Of a stretch of 28,617 nt of DNA, positions 7,987 through 15,673 are shown piece after piece (position 1 is the stretch's first letter; each line of letters begins with the position of its first letter). This DNA is from Halieaceae bacterium UBA5044 (GTDB lineage Bacteria > Pseudomonadota > Gammaproteobacteria > Pseudomonadales > Halieaceae). The position numbers were made by a program, and so were the translations under genes. The notes beneath the pieces are model-generated. The model ran no database searches, had not been told where the DNA came from, and saw only the letters and a program-made list of their open reading frames with translations. The DNA is taken from NCBI GenBank assembly GCA_002416125.1, contig DIBU01000010.1, positions 1-28,617 of the forward strand. The letters run 5' to 3'.

Positions 7987-8684
7987 ACTACGAGAGCGCA
8001 AGGCTGGTCGACCTCCTCGCGGGCGAATATGTTTTGGGGACTCTCCGCGGTGGCGCACGACGCCGTTTTGAGCGCCTGCTGCACAAGCGGCCGGATGTGC
8101 GTAGCGCTGTGTGGCGTTGGGAGTCCTCCCTGGGTGAACTCGGCCTCACGCTGGCTCCCGTGTCACCACCCTCGGCTGTGTGGTCGGCCGTTGCGCGCCG
8201 CATTGAGCCTGCGGATCTGCACCCTGCCTGGTGGCGCTCAATAGGACTCTGGCGTGCCTGGAGCCTGGCAGCCAGCACGGCGCTGGTTGTTCTCCTGGTG
8301 GTGTCTTCCCCGTTCACCACGTCCCCGCCGCCTCCTGATTCTGCGCCCGATCACGTCAGTGTGATCGGGGATGGCAGCGAGCCCCTCTGGTTACTCAGTG
8401 CAAACCTGGAGACAGGGGCAATCACAGCACGTGCGGTAAACGCCGTAGCGGCCGATGTCGATAAAGTCTTCGAATTGTGGATGCTGCCCGAGTCCGGACC
8501 TCCAATTTCAATGGGGCTGCTGCCGGTGGGTGGTGAGTCAGTGACCCGCTCGCTGCCCGCGGGACTGCGAGCGCTGCTCAGGCAGTCCAAGGGTATCGCG
8601 GTAAGTATCGAGCCTGCCGGGGGTTCGCCGACCGGCGCGCCGACCGGCCCAGTGGTGCACACGGCCCGGGTAGTCTCTCTGTAG
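7983..8684 (+). CDS. RskA-type anti-sigma factor
   Basis: A 233-aa single-pass membrane protein. The cytoplasmic N-terminal part (1-85, LVDLLAGEYVLGTL then VWRWESSLGELGL) is the typical sigma-binding segment, without the HxxxCxxC zinc motif of ZAS anti-sigmas. One TM helix lies at about 91-109 (RAWSLAASTALVVLLVV). A periplasmic RskA C-terminal domain at about 125-230 carries the family pattern FELWMLPESGPPISMGLLP and VSIEPAGGSPTGAPTGPV. It should hold the ECF factor inactive until regulated proteolysis, as described for mycobacterial RskA. The GTG at 7983 overlaps the sigma stop codon (GTGA) with GAGAGA 12 nt upstream; the GTG at 7971 is possible but its purine run directly abuts it. It ends the operon. 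Confidence 0.9.
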   Translation: MNYESARLVDLLAGEYVLGTLRGGARRRFERLLHKRPDVRSAVWRWESSLGELGLTLAPVSPPSAVWSAVARRIEPADLHPAWWRSIGLWRAWSLAASTALVVLLVVSSPFTTSPPPPDSAPDHVSVIGDGSEPLWLLSANLETGAITARAVNAVAADVDKVFELWMLPESGPPISMGLLPVGGESVTRSLPAGLRALLRQSKGIAVSIEPAGGSPTGAPTGPVVHTARVVSL

Positions 8685-8692
8685 CCCTTGGA

Positions 8693-8725
8693 ACCCGTGG
8701 TGCACCAAAAGTGTGCAATTCGGGT
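8693..8725 (+). terminator. Possible stem-loop after the anti-sigma gene
   Basis: ACCCG (8693-8697) and CGGGT (8721-8725) enclose an inner imperfect stem GTGCAC/GTGTGC around CAAAA. It begins 8 nt after the anti-sigma stop. No U-tract follows. It could be a weak terminator closing the sigma operon. Confidence 0.3.
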
Positions 8726-8776
8726 CGATAAAGCATACCGCCAGTGGGCATACACATGCGCTGACAGGCAGAGCGG

Positions 8777-8816
8777 AGTGCTACATTGAGTCCCGTTGCC
8801 GGCCGCTCACCGAGGG
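8777..8816. repeat. 40-bp dispersed repeat, copy 2
   Basis: Gap-free match (32/40) to 4433-4472, with the shared GTTGCCGGCCG core. It ends 60 nt before the start at 8877. GTTGC (8795-8799) can pair with GCAAC (8818-8822) to form a hairpin. Both copies lie in intergenic DNA upstream of a gene start and in the same orientation relative to it. Confidence 0.5.
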
Positions 8817-8876
8817 TCGCAACAGACACTGTTAACGAGACCCGGTTTGTAGCCGGGCGAGTGAAGGGATCTCTGT

Positions 8877-10121
8877 ATGCCACGCCCCAACAACCCTATC
8901 AGTACCGACGAACAGCGCGCCCACGAATTGCTGGCGCTGGAGTATTTCAACCACCCGGAGATTGTCAGCGCACGTGAGGCGGTGCGGACATTCTGGTTGG
9001 AGCACGCTGCACCCAGTGATGCCATGCGTCGCGCATTTGCATGGGCGTTTGAGGAAGTCATGTTCGGCGCCACGGTCTGGGCGCTGAACCAGGACCCACT
9101 GTATCCCAAGGTCATCACCATCAGCCGCCTGCCGCACACGGTAGCGGGAAAGCGTATCCCCGGCAGCCGCTGGGGCATCGACAATCCTGACTCGGTGTAC
9201 CGGGTGATTCCCATCAGCGGTGCGGAGCGCTACGTGATTCGAGGCCGGGTTTCCGAGCCGCGTCTGGTGGAAAACTACTTCACACTGTGGGACCCCACCA
9301 TGAAAACGGTAGGACTGCTGGATGGCAAACAGCTGAAGGTGGATGCGGAGGGATATTTCGAGATCACGGTGGACGGGAGTCCGGCGGCTGGGCGCGCCAA
9401 CCACGTACAGGCGCCGCCAGAGAGCCATGAATTCTACATACGCGACGTGATCGCCCGCTGGGGAGAAGATCGCGTCAATGAACTGTCTATCGAGCGGCTC
9501 GGTTCGCCGCCCGCGCGGGCGCCGTTCAGCGAAGCGGAAAACCTCGAGCGCATCAAGACCTACATGCGCCGCTGGGCCACAGAGACCACACGCTGGAATC
9601 GTCAGGCGATGGACAAGCCCGCCAATGGTTTTGAGTTCACGATTGATCGCGACAGTGACGGCGCGTTGCGCAACCAGATTTATATCATGGGCTACTTTCG
9701 GCTGCCGGACGCGGATACTGCCATGGTGCTGGATATCAACCTGGGTGGCGCGGACTACTTTATCGCACCCATCACCAACATCTGGGGCACGACCAATCGC
9801 ATCACCGACCGCAATGGCTGCCTGAATCGACATCAGTCTCTGGCCAATCCGGACGGCACCCTGACCTATGTCCTGAGCCTTACCGACCCGGGCGTACACA
9901 ACTGGCTCGATCCCTCAGACCTCGACGAGGGTATCCTGACCCTGCGCTGGGCCGAGTTCGCCGGTGGGGAGCCGGGTGCCGATCTGTCTGTACAGCAGCG
10001 GCTGGTGCCCCTGGCCGACGTGCAGCAGCATGTCTGCGAGAATCAGCGCATGACCGCGGCGCAGCGCGCGGAGCAGCTGCGCGAGCGGGCCGCGAGTTAC
10101 GCGTGGCGACTGGAGGAATGA
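8877..10121 (+). CDS. DUF1214-like protein of unknown function
   Basis: A 414-aa protein without signal peptide or TM helix, predicted cytoplasmic. The middle section (DNPDSVYRVIPISGAERYVIRGRV at about residues 101-124, then EGYFEITVDG and HEFYIRDVIARWGEDRVNELSIERLG) follows the pattern of DUF1214/DUF1254-type proteins: a nascent strand, a repeated beta core and a closing 'R..-W....-LSIER' strand. I do not recognise a catalytic motif. The C-terminal 150 residues (IYIMGYFRLPDADTAMVLDINLGGADYF) look like a second beta-rich unit. The start is supported by AAGGGA 8 nt upstream. It is followed after 2 nt by a short-chain dehydrogenase, so the two probably act in one pathway, perhaps on lipid, steroid or aromatic compounds as often seen for such pairs (inference). 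Confidence 0.7.
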   Translation: MPRPNNPISTDEQRAHELLALEYFNHPEIVSAREAVRTFWLEHAAPSDAMRRAFAWAFEEVMFGATVWALNQDPLYPKVITISRLPHTVAGKRIPGSRWGIDNPDSVYRVIPISGAERYVIRGRVSEPRLVENYFTLWDPTMKTVGLLDGKQLKVDAEGYFEITVDGSPAAGRANHVQAPPESHEFYIRDVIARWGEDRVNELSIERLGSPPARAPFSEAENLERIKTYMRRWATETTRWNRQAMDKPANGFEFTIDRDSDGALRNQIYIMGYFRLPDADTAMVLDINLGGADYFIAPITNIWGTTNRITDRNGCLNRHQSLANPDGTLTYVLSLTDPGVHNWLDPSDLDEGILTLRWAEFAGGEPGADLSVQQRLVPLADVQQHVCENQRMTAAQRAEQLRERAASYAWRLEE

Positions 10122-10123
10122 GC

Positions 10124-10987
10124 ATGCCCGTAGTGCAGGATTCAGTGTGGTTGATTTCCGGGTGTTCCACCGGCTTCGGGCGCGAGATAGCGCGGACGGC
10201 CCTGGAGCGTGGCGCACGGGTGGCAGTGACGGCGCGGCGTCCCGAAGCGGTTGCCGATCTGGTAGAGGCCTGGCCGGAACGCGCGGTGGCGCTGGCACTG
10301 GATGTAACCGACCAGGGTTCCATCGCCGCCGCGGTTGCCGACACCGTCAGCACCTTTGGCCGTATCGATGTGCTGGTCAATAACGCCGGTTATGGTTACG
10401 TGGCAGCGGTGGAAGAGGGAGAGGATGCGGCGGTTCGCGCCATGTTTGAAGCCAATTTCTTTGGTGCGCTCGCACTCACGCAGGCCGTGCTTCCCCATCT
10501 GCGCGAGCAGGGCAGCGGCCATATCATCAACAACTCGTCCCAGGCAGGTATCATGGCCAACCCGGGCACAGGCTTTTACAGCGCCTCGAAGCACGCTCTC
10601 GAGGGTTTGATGGAGGCGCTGGCGAAGGAAGTGGCGCCGCTGGGGATCCGGGTGACCTCGGTGCAGCCGGGCGCATTTCGCACCGACTGGTCCGGCCGTT
10701 CCATGCAGCGCAGCGGCGTGCGGCTGCCTGCCTACGAAGAGCATGTGCACAGCCGCCTCGATATGATCGCGCAGATGGATGGCAAGCAACCGGGCGATCC
10801 CGTGCGCGCTGCCGGGATCATGGTCGACCTGTATGCCATGGAGGATCCGCCGGTGCAGCTGCTGCTGGGCGCCGGTGTTCTGGCGGCGTACCGCGACAAG
10901 CTTGGCGCGCAGCACGCCAACCTGGAGCGCTGGCAGGCGCTGACGCAGGCGGCGGATTTTCCGGCGGATGAGGGTCAGGGCACATAG
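10124..10987 (+). CDS. Short-chain dehydrogenase/reductase (SDR)
   Basis: A 287-aa NAD(P)-dependent oxidoreductase with a Rossmann fold. The glycine-rich cofactor loop is SGCSTGFGREIA near the N-terminus, the structural motif is NNAGYG, the catalytic Ser is in NNSSQAG (about 138-139), and YSASK gives Tyr152 and Lys156. The sequence after the active site (IRVTSVQPGAFRTDW) is typical of classical SDRs. Arg in the loop after the second strand (TARRPEAV) favours NADP(H). The ATG at 10124 is chosen because CTGGAGGA ends 6 nt upstream; the ATG at 10118 abuts that site. Substrate cannot be read from sequence. Confidence 0.9.
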   Translation: MPVVQDSVWLISGCSTGFGREIARTALERGARVAVTARRPEAVADLVEAWPERAVALALDVTDQGSIAAAVADTVSTFGRIDVLVNNAGYGYVAAVEEGEDAAVRAMFEANFFGALALTQAVLPHLREQGSGHIINNSSQAGIMANPGTGFYSASKHALEGLMEALAKEVAPLGIRVTSVQPGAFRTDWSGRSMQRSGVRLPAYEEHVHSRLDMIAQMDGKQPGDPVRAAGIMVDLYAMEDPPVQLLLGAGVLAAYRDKLGAQHANLERWQALTQAADFPADEGQGT

Positions 10988-11068
10988 TTTCTAAGGTGTC
11001 CGGCAGTTGGCGGCACCGCAAAGCTGTATTAAGCTGGTTGCGTCCCATTCACAGGAGAGCAGTGCCCC

Positions 11069-11404
11069 ATGGCCGGTAAATATGACCTGAAGAAAAGCCC
11101 CAGTGGAAAGTTCATGTTCAACCTGAAGAGCGGGAATGGGCAGATTGTCCTCACCAGCCAGCTCTACGACAGCCGCGCCGCGGCGGAAAAAGGGATTGCC
11201 TCGGTACGCAAGAATTCGCCTGAGGATGGCCGCTATGAGCGCAAGGTGGCGACCAGCGGCGAAACCTACTTTGTGCTGAAATCCGGCAACAGCCAGGTGA
11301 TTGGCAAGAGCCAGATGTACAAGAGCAAGGCTGCGATGGAGAACGGTATCGCCTCGGTGAAGAAGAACGGCGCCGAGGCCGGCGTGGTCGATAACACCGC
11401 CTGA
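11069..11404 (+). CDS. YegP family DUF1508 protein
   Basis: A 111-aa protein made of two tandem DUF1508 repeats. The first is at about 5-50 (YDLKKSPSGKFMFNLKSGNGQIVLTSQLYDSRAAAEKGIASVRKN), the second at about 56-101 (ERKVATSGETYFVLKSGNSQVIGKSQMYKSKAAMENGIASVKKN). The repeat hallmark GN.Q.I..S..Y.S..A...GI.SV is present in both. YegP-like proteins are small cytoplasmic proteins of unknown function. AGGAG lies about 11 nt upstream of the ATG. The gene is monocistronic and converges on the EAL-HDOD gene with 2 nt between the stop codons, and no separate terminator can fit between them. Confidence 0.92.
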   Translation: MAGKYDLKKSPSGKFMFNLKSGNGQIVLTSQLYDSRAAAEKGIASVRKNSPEDGRYERKVATSGETYFVLKSGNSQVIGKSQMYKSKAAMENGIASVKKNGAEAGVVDNTA

Positions 11405-11406
11405 GG

Positions 11407-12618
11407 CTACTCCAGCCCGGCCTGGCGGGCGGCAGTATCGGCCCATTGCACGGCTGACATGTAAATGTCAGCCAGTTCCAGTGCGTTCAGGTTGCGAAAA
11501 TCCACAGCGCCCGCTTCACCGGCCTCCAGGCTGAGGGCACAGCTCAGGGCTTCTCCCCGATCGCCGAGTCGCTGTACCAGCGCTTCCTGCAGTTCCTCGG
11601 GCAGGGGCAGGTATTTCAGCGCCTCTTCCAGCGGAACATCGAGCAGTGCGTCCAACACGGAAAACAGGCCGACGGTGAAGTAGCTGTCGGCGTTGGGCAG
11701 GCCACAGTGCTGCGCCAGCAGTTCGCAGAGCCGTCCGCGCACCAGGCCCATGGTGACAATCTCGTCGGCTTTGCCGTCAACCCCGCTCATGATGTAGAGC
11801 ACGACCCAATTGCGGATGGTGCCGCGCCCCAGGTATACGATCGCCTCCTTGATGGATTCGATCTTGCGGTTCAACGCGTTGGCGGCGGAGTTCACGTAGG
11901 CCAGGGCCCTGACGCTGAGGCCGACGTCCTGGCTGATCAGGGTCTGCAATTCTTCGAGGTCGGTGTCCGGGTCGCTGATACGCGACAGCAGGCGCAGCAG
12001 CGCAATCTTGTTGGTGGGCAGTCGCTTGCCGCTGACGATGCGCGGGCGCGCAAAGAAATAACCCTGGAAGTAATCCACCCCCAGCGCCTTCAGGGTCTGG
12101 AACTCCTCTTCGGTTTCCACCTTTTCCGCCAGGACCTTGCAGCCATATTGCTTGATGCGATTGATCTGCGTTTCCCAGTTCGCCTCCGGCATGGCGCGAA
12201 TATCGATCTTCACGGTGTCGATGTGCGGCATCAGGCGGTCATAGGCTTCCGACTCGACGACGTCATCGAGGGCGATCTTGAAGCCGGTTTCACGCAAGGA
12301 CTGGACCCCCGCCATAACATCATCGTCAGGCACGACATCTTCGAGAATCTCCAGCATCACCCGCACCGGGTCGATAGGCAGCAGGTCGGGGTCCAGCAGG
12401 AACTGGCGCGGCAGGTTGATGAAGGTGATGTGCCCGCGTGACAGGCGATCAATGCCGATTTCCATCGCATTGGTGAGTACCTGCGCGGTGGCGGCGTCGC
12501 CGTCGAGTTCTTCGGGCGCGCTGTTCTCAGCCGATGAACGGAACAGCAACTCATAGGCGTAGAGTTTCAGGTTCCGGTCCAGAATCGGCTGTCGCGCGAG
12601 GAAGAAATGATTCTTCAA
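11407..12618 (-). CDS. EAL-HDOD signalling protein
   Basis: A 403-aa cytoplasmic protein: an EAL-like domain (about 1-200) then an HDOD domain (about 205-400, TNKIALLRLLSRISD, ISQDVGLSVRALAYVNSA, AIVYLGRGTIRNWV). In the EAL part, EAL reads ELLFR, the DDFG loop reads DDVVES and the AEGVE motif reads AEKVE. Several metal-ligand-like residues (E, N in INLP, E in LEILE, D-D, K in VKID, Q in FQGYFF) remain. The family (YuxH type) is usually considered a non-catalytic c-di-GMP-related or two-component adaptor. The frame is open to 12711, but a TTG at 12618 has GGGAGGAG 4 nt upstream, sits at the start of the domain (KNHFFLARQPILDR), and a TATACT (12665-12660) lies just upstream, so TTG is the likely start. 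Confidence 0.85.
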   Translation of the reverse strand: MKNHFFLARQPILDRNLKLYAYELLFRSSAENSAPEELDGDAATAQVLTNAMEIGIDRLSRGHITFINLPRQFLLDPDLLPIDPVRVMLEILEDVVPDDDVMAGVQSLRETGFKIALDDVVESEAYDRLMPHIDTVKIDIRAMPEANWETQINRIKQYGCKVLAEKVETEEEFQTLKALGVDYFQGYFFARPRIVSGKRLPTNKIALLRLLSRISDPDTDLEELQTLISQDVGLSVRALAYVNSAANALNRKIESIKEAIVYLGRGTIRNWVVLYIMSGVDGKADEIVTMGLVRGRLCELLAQHCGLPNADSYFTVGLFSVLDALLDVPLEEALKYLPLPEELQEALVQRLGDRGEALSCALSLEAGEAGAVDFRNLNALELADIYMSAVQWADTAARQAGLE

Positions 12619-12776
12619 GAAACTCCTCCCTGTGTTTCCGTTGGCGTAAGGTGCGGCGAAGTATAGCTTAACGGGGCCGTCTGCGCCGTTGGCGTGCCGG
12701 GACTGCGACACAGATCACGCTCCGGGGCGCGCGGCGCCGGTGCGTCGGTCCCCGGTGCGCAACGCCGCTGAGACCC

Positions 12777-15083
12777 TCAGGGCGCGGGCCCCGTGACGAT
12801 GTCGACGCGGCGCAGGCTGGCGCCCGCCAGCGGGTAGCCGATGGGGCTGTCGGCGGGGTAAGTCCCGGCGGGCGAGCCGGTATCCACGCCCACATCGAAG
12901 GTCTCATCGATGGAGAAGTAGCTCGGTGGCGTTGCGGCAATGCGGCCCTGGTCGACGGGCTGTCCATCCACCAGCAGGCTGAATTCTCCCCCGCGGGCGT
13001 AGCCCCCACCGTCGTAGGCGAAGTTCACTGACAGCTGCACGTCACCGTCCACAGCGTTGTCACCCTGCAGGATGATCTCGCCCACCTCAAAGCTGCGATA
13101 GCGGAAAACCGGGCGCGAGTGATTGTCGAGATACAGGCTCCATCCCGCGACGGTGCCCCCCATGGTCGCGATAACGCCCCGGGGCGCGGGCCCTGTCAGG
13201 GTGGCGTCCAGTGTCCAGGAGCGATTGAACAGCGGTGGACCCTGTGCTTCAGGTATGCCCACGGCGTCGGGCCCGTAGCTGAACTCGCTGCGATCGCCGC
13301 GCAGGTTTGGCAGCGGGTGACTGTTCATGGTGTCCATGGCGCTGCGCAGTGGCAGTATGCCCAGGCGCTGCGCCTCCTGCTGGAACAGGGCCTGCAACTC
13401 GGCCAGCTTGCCAGGCTCGGCGCTGGCGAGGTTGTTTGCCTGGCTGAAGTCTTCATTGAGGTTGTACAACTCCCAGCGGTCGTCTTCCATGGGGCTTGGC
13501 GCGGTGCGCACGCCCACGGTCCAGGGCAGGCGCTGGTGAAAGGCCGAAGCCATCCAGCCCTCGTGGTAAATGGCCCGGTTGCCGTTCACCTCGAACAGCT
13601 GGGTGCTGTGGTGCTCTGCCGCATCGGCCCGTGTGAGGCTGGCCAGGAAGCTGCTGCCGTCCATAGGCCGCTGGGGGACGCCTCGTACTGTTTCCGGGAC
13701 GCCGATGTTCAGTGCATCGAGTATGGTGGGTACCACGTCGTTCACATGGGTGAACTGCGAGCGCAACCCGCCGGCCCCATCACGGATTACCCGCGGCCAG
13801 CTGACTACGGCGCCGACGCGGGTGCCGCCCAGGTGCGACGCCACCTGCTTCACCCATTGAAAGGGGGAGGTCAACGCCCAGGCCCACCCCGCGGGATACT
13901 GCGGGTAGGTTGTTTCATCACCGATGCGCTCCAGGGCAGCCAACTGCTGTTCCAGGCTTTCGGGCAGGCCCTGCAGCGCGCCCATGTAATTGATGCTGCC
14001 GCCCAGCCCGCCCTCGGCGCTGCTGCCATTATCCCCGGCGATGTACACAAACAGCGTGTTGTCGAACTGCCCCCGCTGCCGCAGCGCGCTGGTGAGCCGG
14101 CCGATCTGGGCATCCGTGTGTTCCAGAAAGCCGGCGTAGGTCTCCATCAGTCGTTCGGCAACCTGCTTTTGTTGTGCGCTCAGGCTGTCCCAGGCAGGCA
14201 GTGCCTCCGGGGCCGGGGTCAGCGCGGTGTCCGCGGGCACCACGCCAAGCGCCTTCTGCCGGTCAAGAATGGTCTCGCGCATGCGGTCCCATCCATCGGC
14301 AAAACGGCCTTCGTAGCGGCGAATCCAGGGAGCGGGTACCTGCAGTGGCGCATGGGCTGCGCCGGGCGCCAGATAGACGAAAAACGGTTTGCCGGGTGAG
14401 ATGGACTGCACGAGGTCGACCCAGCCGATCGCCTCGTCCACGATGTCCTCTGTCACATGGTAGCTTTCCCCGGCCGGGCGCCGGACAGCGGCTGTGCCGC
14501 GGTAGAGGGTGGGTTCGTACTGGTCTGTCTCGCCGCCGAGGAAACCGTAGAACGTATCGAAGCCGACACCCGTCGGCCAGCGGTCGAAGGGCCCCAGCGG
14601 GGAGGACTCCCAGTTCGGCGTCAGGTGCCATTTGCCAAACGCGCCAGTGCTGTACCCCTGCTCACGCAGGATCTCCGCGATGGTGGCGGTTTCTGGACGC
14701 AGCACACCCTGATAGCCCGGGATGGTGCTGGCGGAGTTCAGCACCGCGCCGACGTTCGCGGCGTGGGCGTCGCGGCCGGTGAGCAGCGCGGCCCGCGTGG
14801 GGGAGCAGATGGCCGTGGTGTGAAAGCGGTTGAAGCGCAGGCCAACCTGGGCCAGCGCATCGAGTGCAGGCGTCTCCACCGGGCCCCCGAAGGTGCTGGT
14901 GGCACCGAAGCCCACATCATCCAGCAGCACGATGACAATGTTCGGGGCGTTCTTGGGGGGCGTTGGCAGGGTGATTGCGGCGGCAGGGCCGGCAAGCAGC
15001 AAGGCCGCTGTCAGCAGCCAGGACACACAGGGCAGCGATGGCGCGGTCTTCTGCGGTCGTCCGGACATTAATGAAAAGCGCAT
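12777..15083 (-). CDS. Periplasmic sulfatase (FGly, CSPTR type)
   Basis: A 768-aa exported type I sulfatase. A signal peptide spans about 1-36 (WLLTAALLLAGPAAA). The Ca-binding Asp pair is in VIVLLDDVGFG (55-56). The formylglycine motif is CSPTRAALLTGR with Cys93, the canonical C-x-P-x-R form. Later sulfatase motifs are GKWHL, PFFVYLAPGAAHAPLQ and VYIAGDNGSSAEGG. About 550 residues make the catalytic unit. The last ~150 residues (LSVNFAYDGGGYARGGEFSLLVDG onward) form a beta-rich C-terminal extension. It hydrolyses a sulfate ester; the substrate is unknown. The ATG at 15083 has GGGGGA 9 nt upstream; the ATG at 15068 is a second option. No maturase (FGE) gene is in the window. It is followed after 158 nt by the EAL-HDOD gene on the same strand. 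Confidence 0.92.
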   Translation of the reverse strand: MRFSLMSGRPQKTAPSLPCVSWLLTAALLLAGPAAAITLPTPPKNAPNIVIVLLDDVGFGATSTFGGPVETPALDALAQVGLRFNRFHTTAICSPTRAALLTGRDAHAANVGAVLNSASTIPGYQGVLRPETATIAEILREQGYSTGAFGKWHLTPNWESSPLGPFDRWPTGVGFDTFYGFLGGETDQYEPTLYRGTAAVRRPAGESYHVTEDIVDEAIGWVDLVQSISPGKPFFVYLAPGAAHAPLQVPAPWIRRYEGRFADGWDRMRETILDRQKALGVVPADTALTPAPEALPAWDSLSAQQKQVAERLMETYAGFLEHTDAQIGRLTSALRQRGQFDNTLFVYIAGDNGSSAEGGLGGSINYMGALQGLPESLEQQLAALERIGDETTYPQYPAGWAWALTSPFQWVKQVASHLGGTRVGAVVSWPRVIRDGAGGLRSQFTHVNDVVPTILDALNIGVPETVRGVPQRPMDGSSFLASLTRADAAEHHSTQLFEVNGNRAIYHEGWMASAFHQRLPWTVGVRTAPSPMEDDRWELYNLNEDFSQANNLASAEPGKLAELQALFQQEAQRLGILPLRSAMDTMNSHPLPNLRGDRSEFSYGPDAVGIPEAQGPPLFNRSWTLDATLTGPAPRGVIATMGGTVAGWSLYLDNHSRPVFRYRSFEVGEIILQGDNAVDGDVQLSVNFAYDGGGYARGGEFSLLVDGQPVDQGRIAATPPSYFSIDETFDVGVDTGSPAGTYPADSPIGYPLAGASLRRVDIVTGPAP

Positions 15084-15283
15084 CACGTGGTATCCCCCAA
15101 TGGTTGTGTGGCGTTGTTGGTCTACAGCCTGCCCGCACTGTCGCAATTGTGGATTTCCTTGTATACCCCTGAAAGCCACACCGTCAGCAGCATTTAGCAC
15201 GCGAGTACGTCTTTTTCAACTACACTCCGTGTTTGTTCGGCGGTATCGTTTCGTGCAGGCTGTTGCTCTGCTCGGTGGTGGGT

Positions 15284-15673
15284 ATGCGTGGCGTGGAACA
15301 GGTGACGACAGGTGGCGTTGGGCGACAGGGCGGCCGCGGACTATGGAGTCTGTGGCTGGGTAGTTTTCTCCCGGCAGTGGCAGTCATTACCCTGTTGTGT
15401 TTTGCCTGGTTGGTATCTGAACGTGAGCGCGCTTCGCAACTGATGGTTGCACGCGACCAGACAGCCCTGCAGACAATCAATCTGGCGCTGCAGAGCCAGC
15501 TGATCAATTACGCCAGCCTGGGGCGGTTCTTCATGCAGCTTCATGCTCGGGCACGGCGCCACCCTGGCAGACCAGTCGCCCGCCGTCTGGTACCGGCTGA
15601 TGCAGGCGCCGCAAGGCAGCCTGCAAGAGGGGGGGCGCTACTGGAGCTGGCTGCAGATTGCCCCCTTCGATAG
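15284..15673 (+). pseudogene. N-terminal fragment of frameshifted hybrid histidine kinase
   Basis: From the ATG at 15284 this frame encodes a short cytoplasmic leader, TM helix 1 (about LWLGSFLPAVAVITLLCFAW) and a helical stretch ending LINYASLGRFFMQ. It then runs out of meaningful sequence as Arg/Ala-rich out-of-frame residues until the stop at 15673. The following frame (from 15543) supplies the rest of a sensor kinase. Together they have the usual layout of a TM1-periplasmic-TM2 sensor, so this is the front end of the same gene. The probable break is at 15529-15548. A longer start at TTG 15233 is possible but is not supported by a ribosome site. Confidence 0.6.
15529..15548 (+). repeat. 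10-bp tandem near-duplication at the kinase frameshift
   Basis: CTTCATGC occurs at 15529-15536 and again at 15539-15546, ten bases apart. Removing ten bases (15529-15538) joins the upstream frame (GGG CGG TTC TTC) to the downstream frame (ATG CTC GGG CAC) and yields GRFFMLGHGAT in a single frame. Ten bases equal +1 modulo 3, the shift needed. A single inserted base elsewhere in the overlap would also do. Confidence 0.6.

Noticed and set aside
8832..9899. 355-codon minus-strand open frame opposite the DUF1214-like gene
   Set aside because: Low-complexity shadow of a gene with good start and motifs on the other strand.
10142..10915. Minus-strand open frame opposite the SDR gene
   Set aside because: The SDR on the plus strand has full family motifs; the antisense frame has none.
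11400..11430. GCCCG...CGGGC hairpin as a terminator between the YegP and EAL-HDOD genes
   Set aside because: It lies inside the 3' end of the EAL-HDOD coding sequence with only a 5-bp stem; common by chance at this GC content.
12619..12711. N-terminal extension of the EAL-HDOD protein from a GTG at 12711
   Set aside because: The added residues are not part of the domain, and the TTG at 12618 has a far better ribosome site.
13119..14399. 426-codon plus-strand open frame inside the CSPTR sulfatase
   Set aside because: Gly/Val/Gln-rich shadow, with no ribosome site and no recognisable fold.
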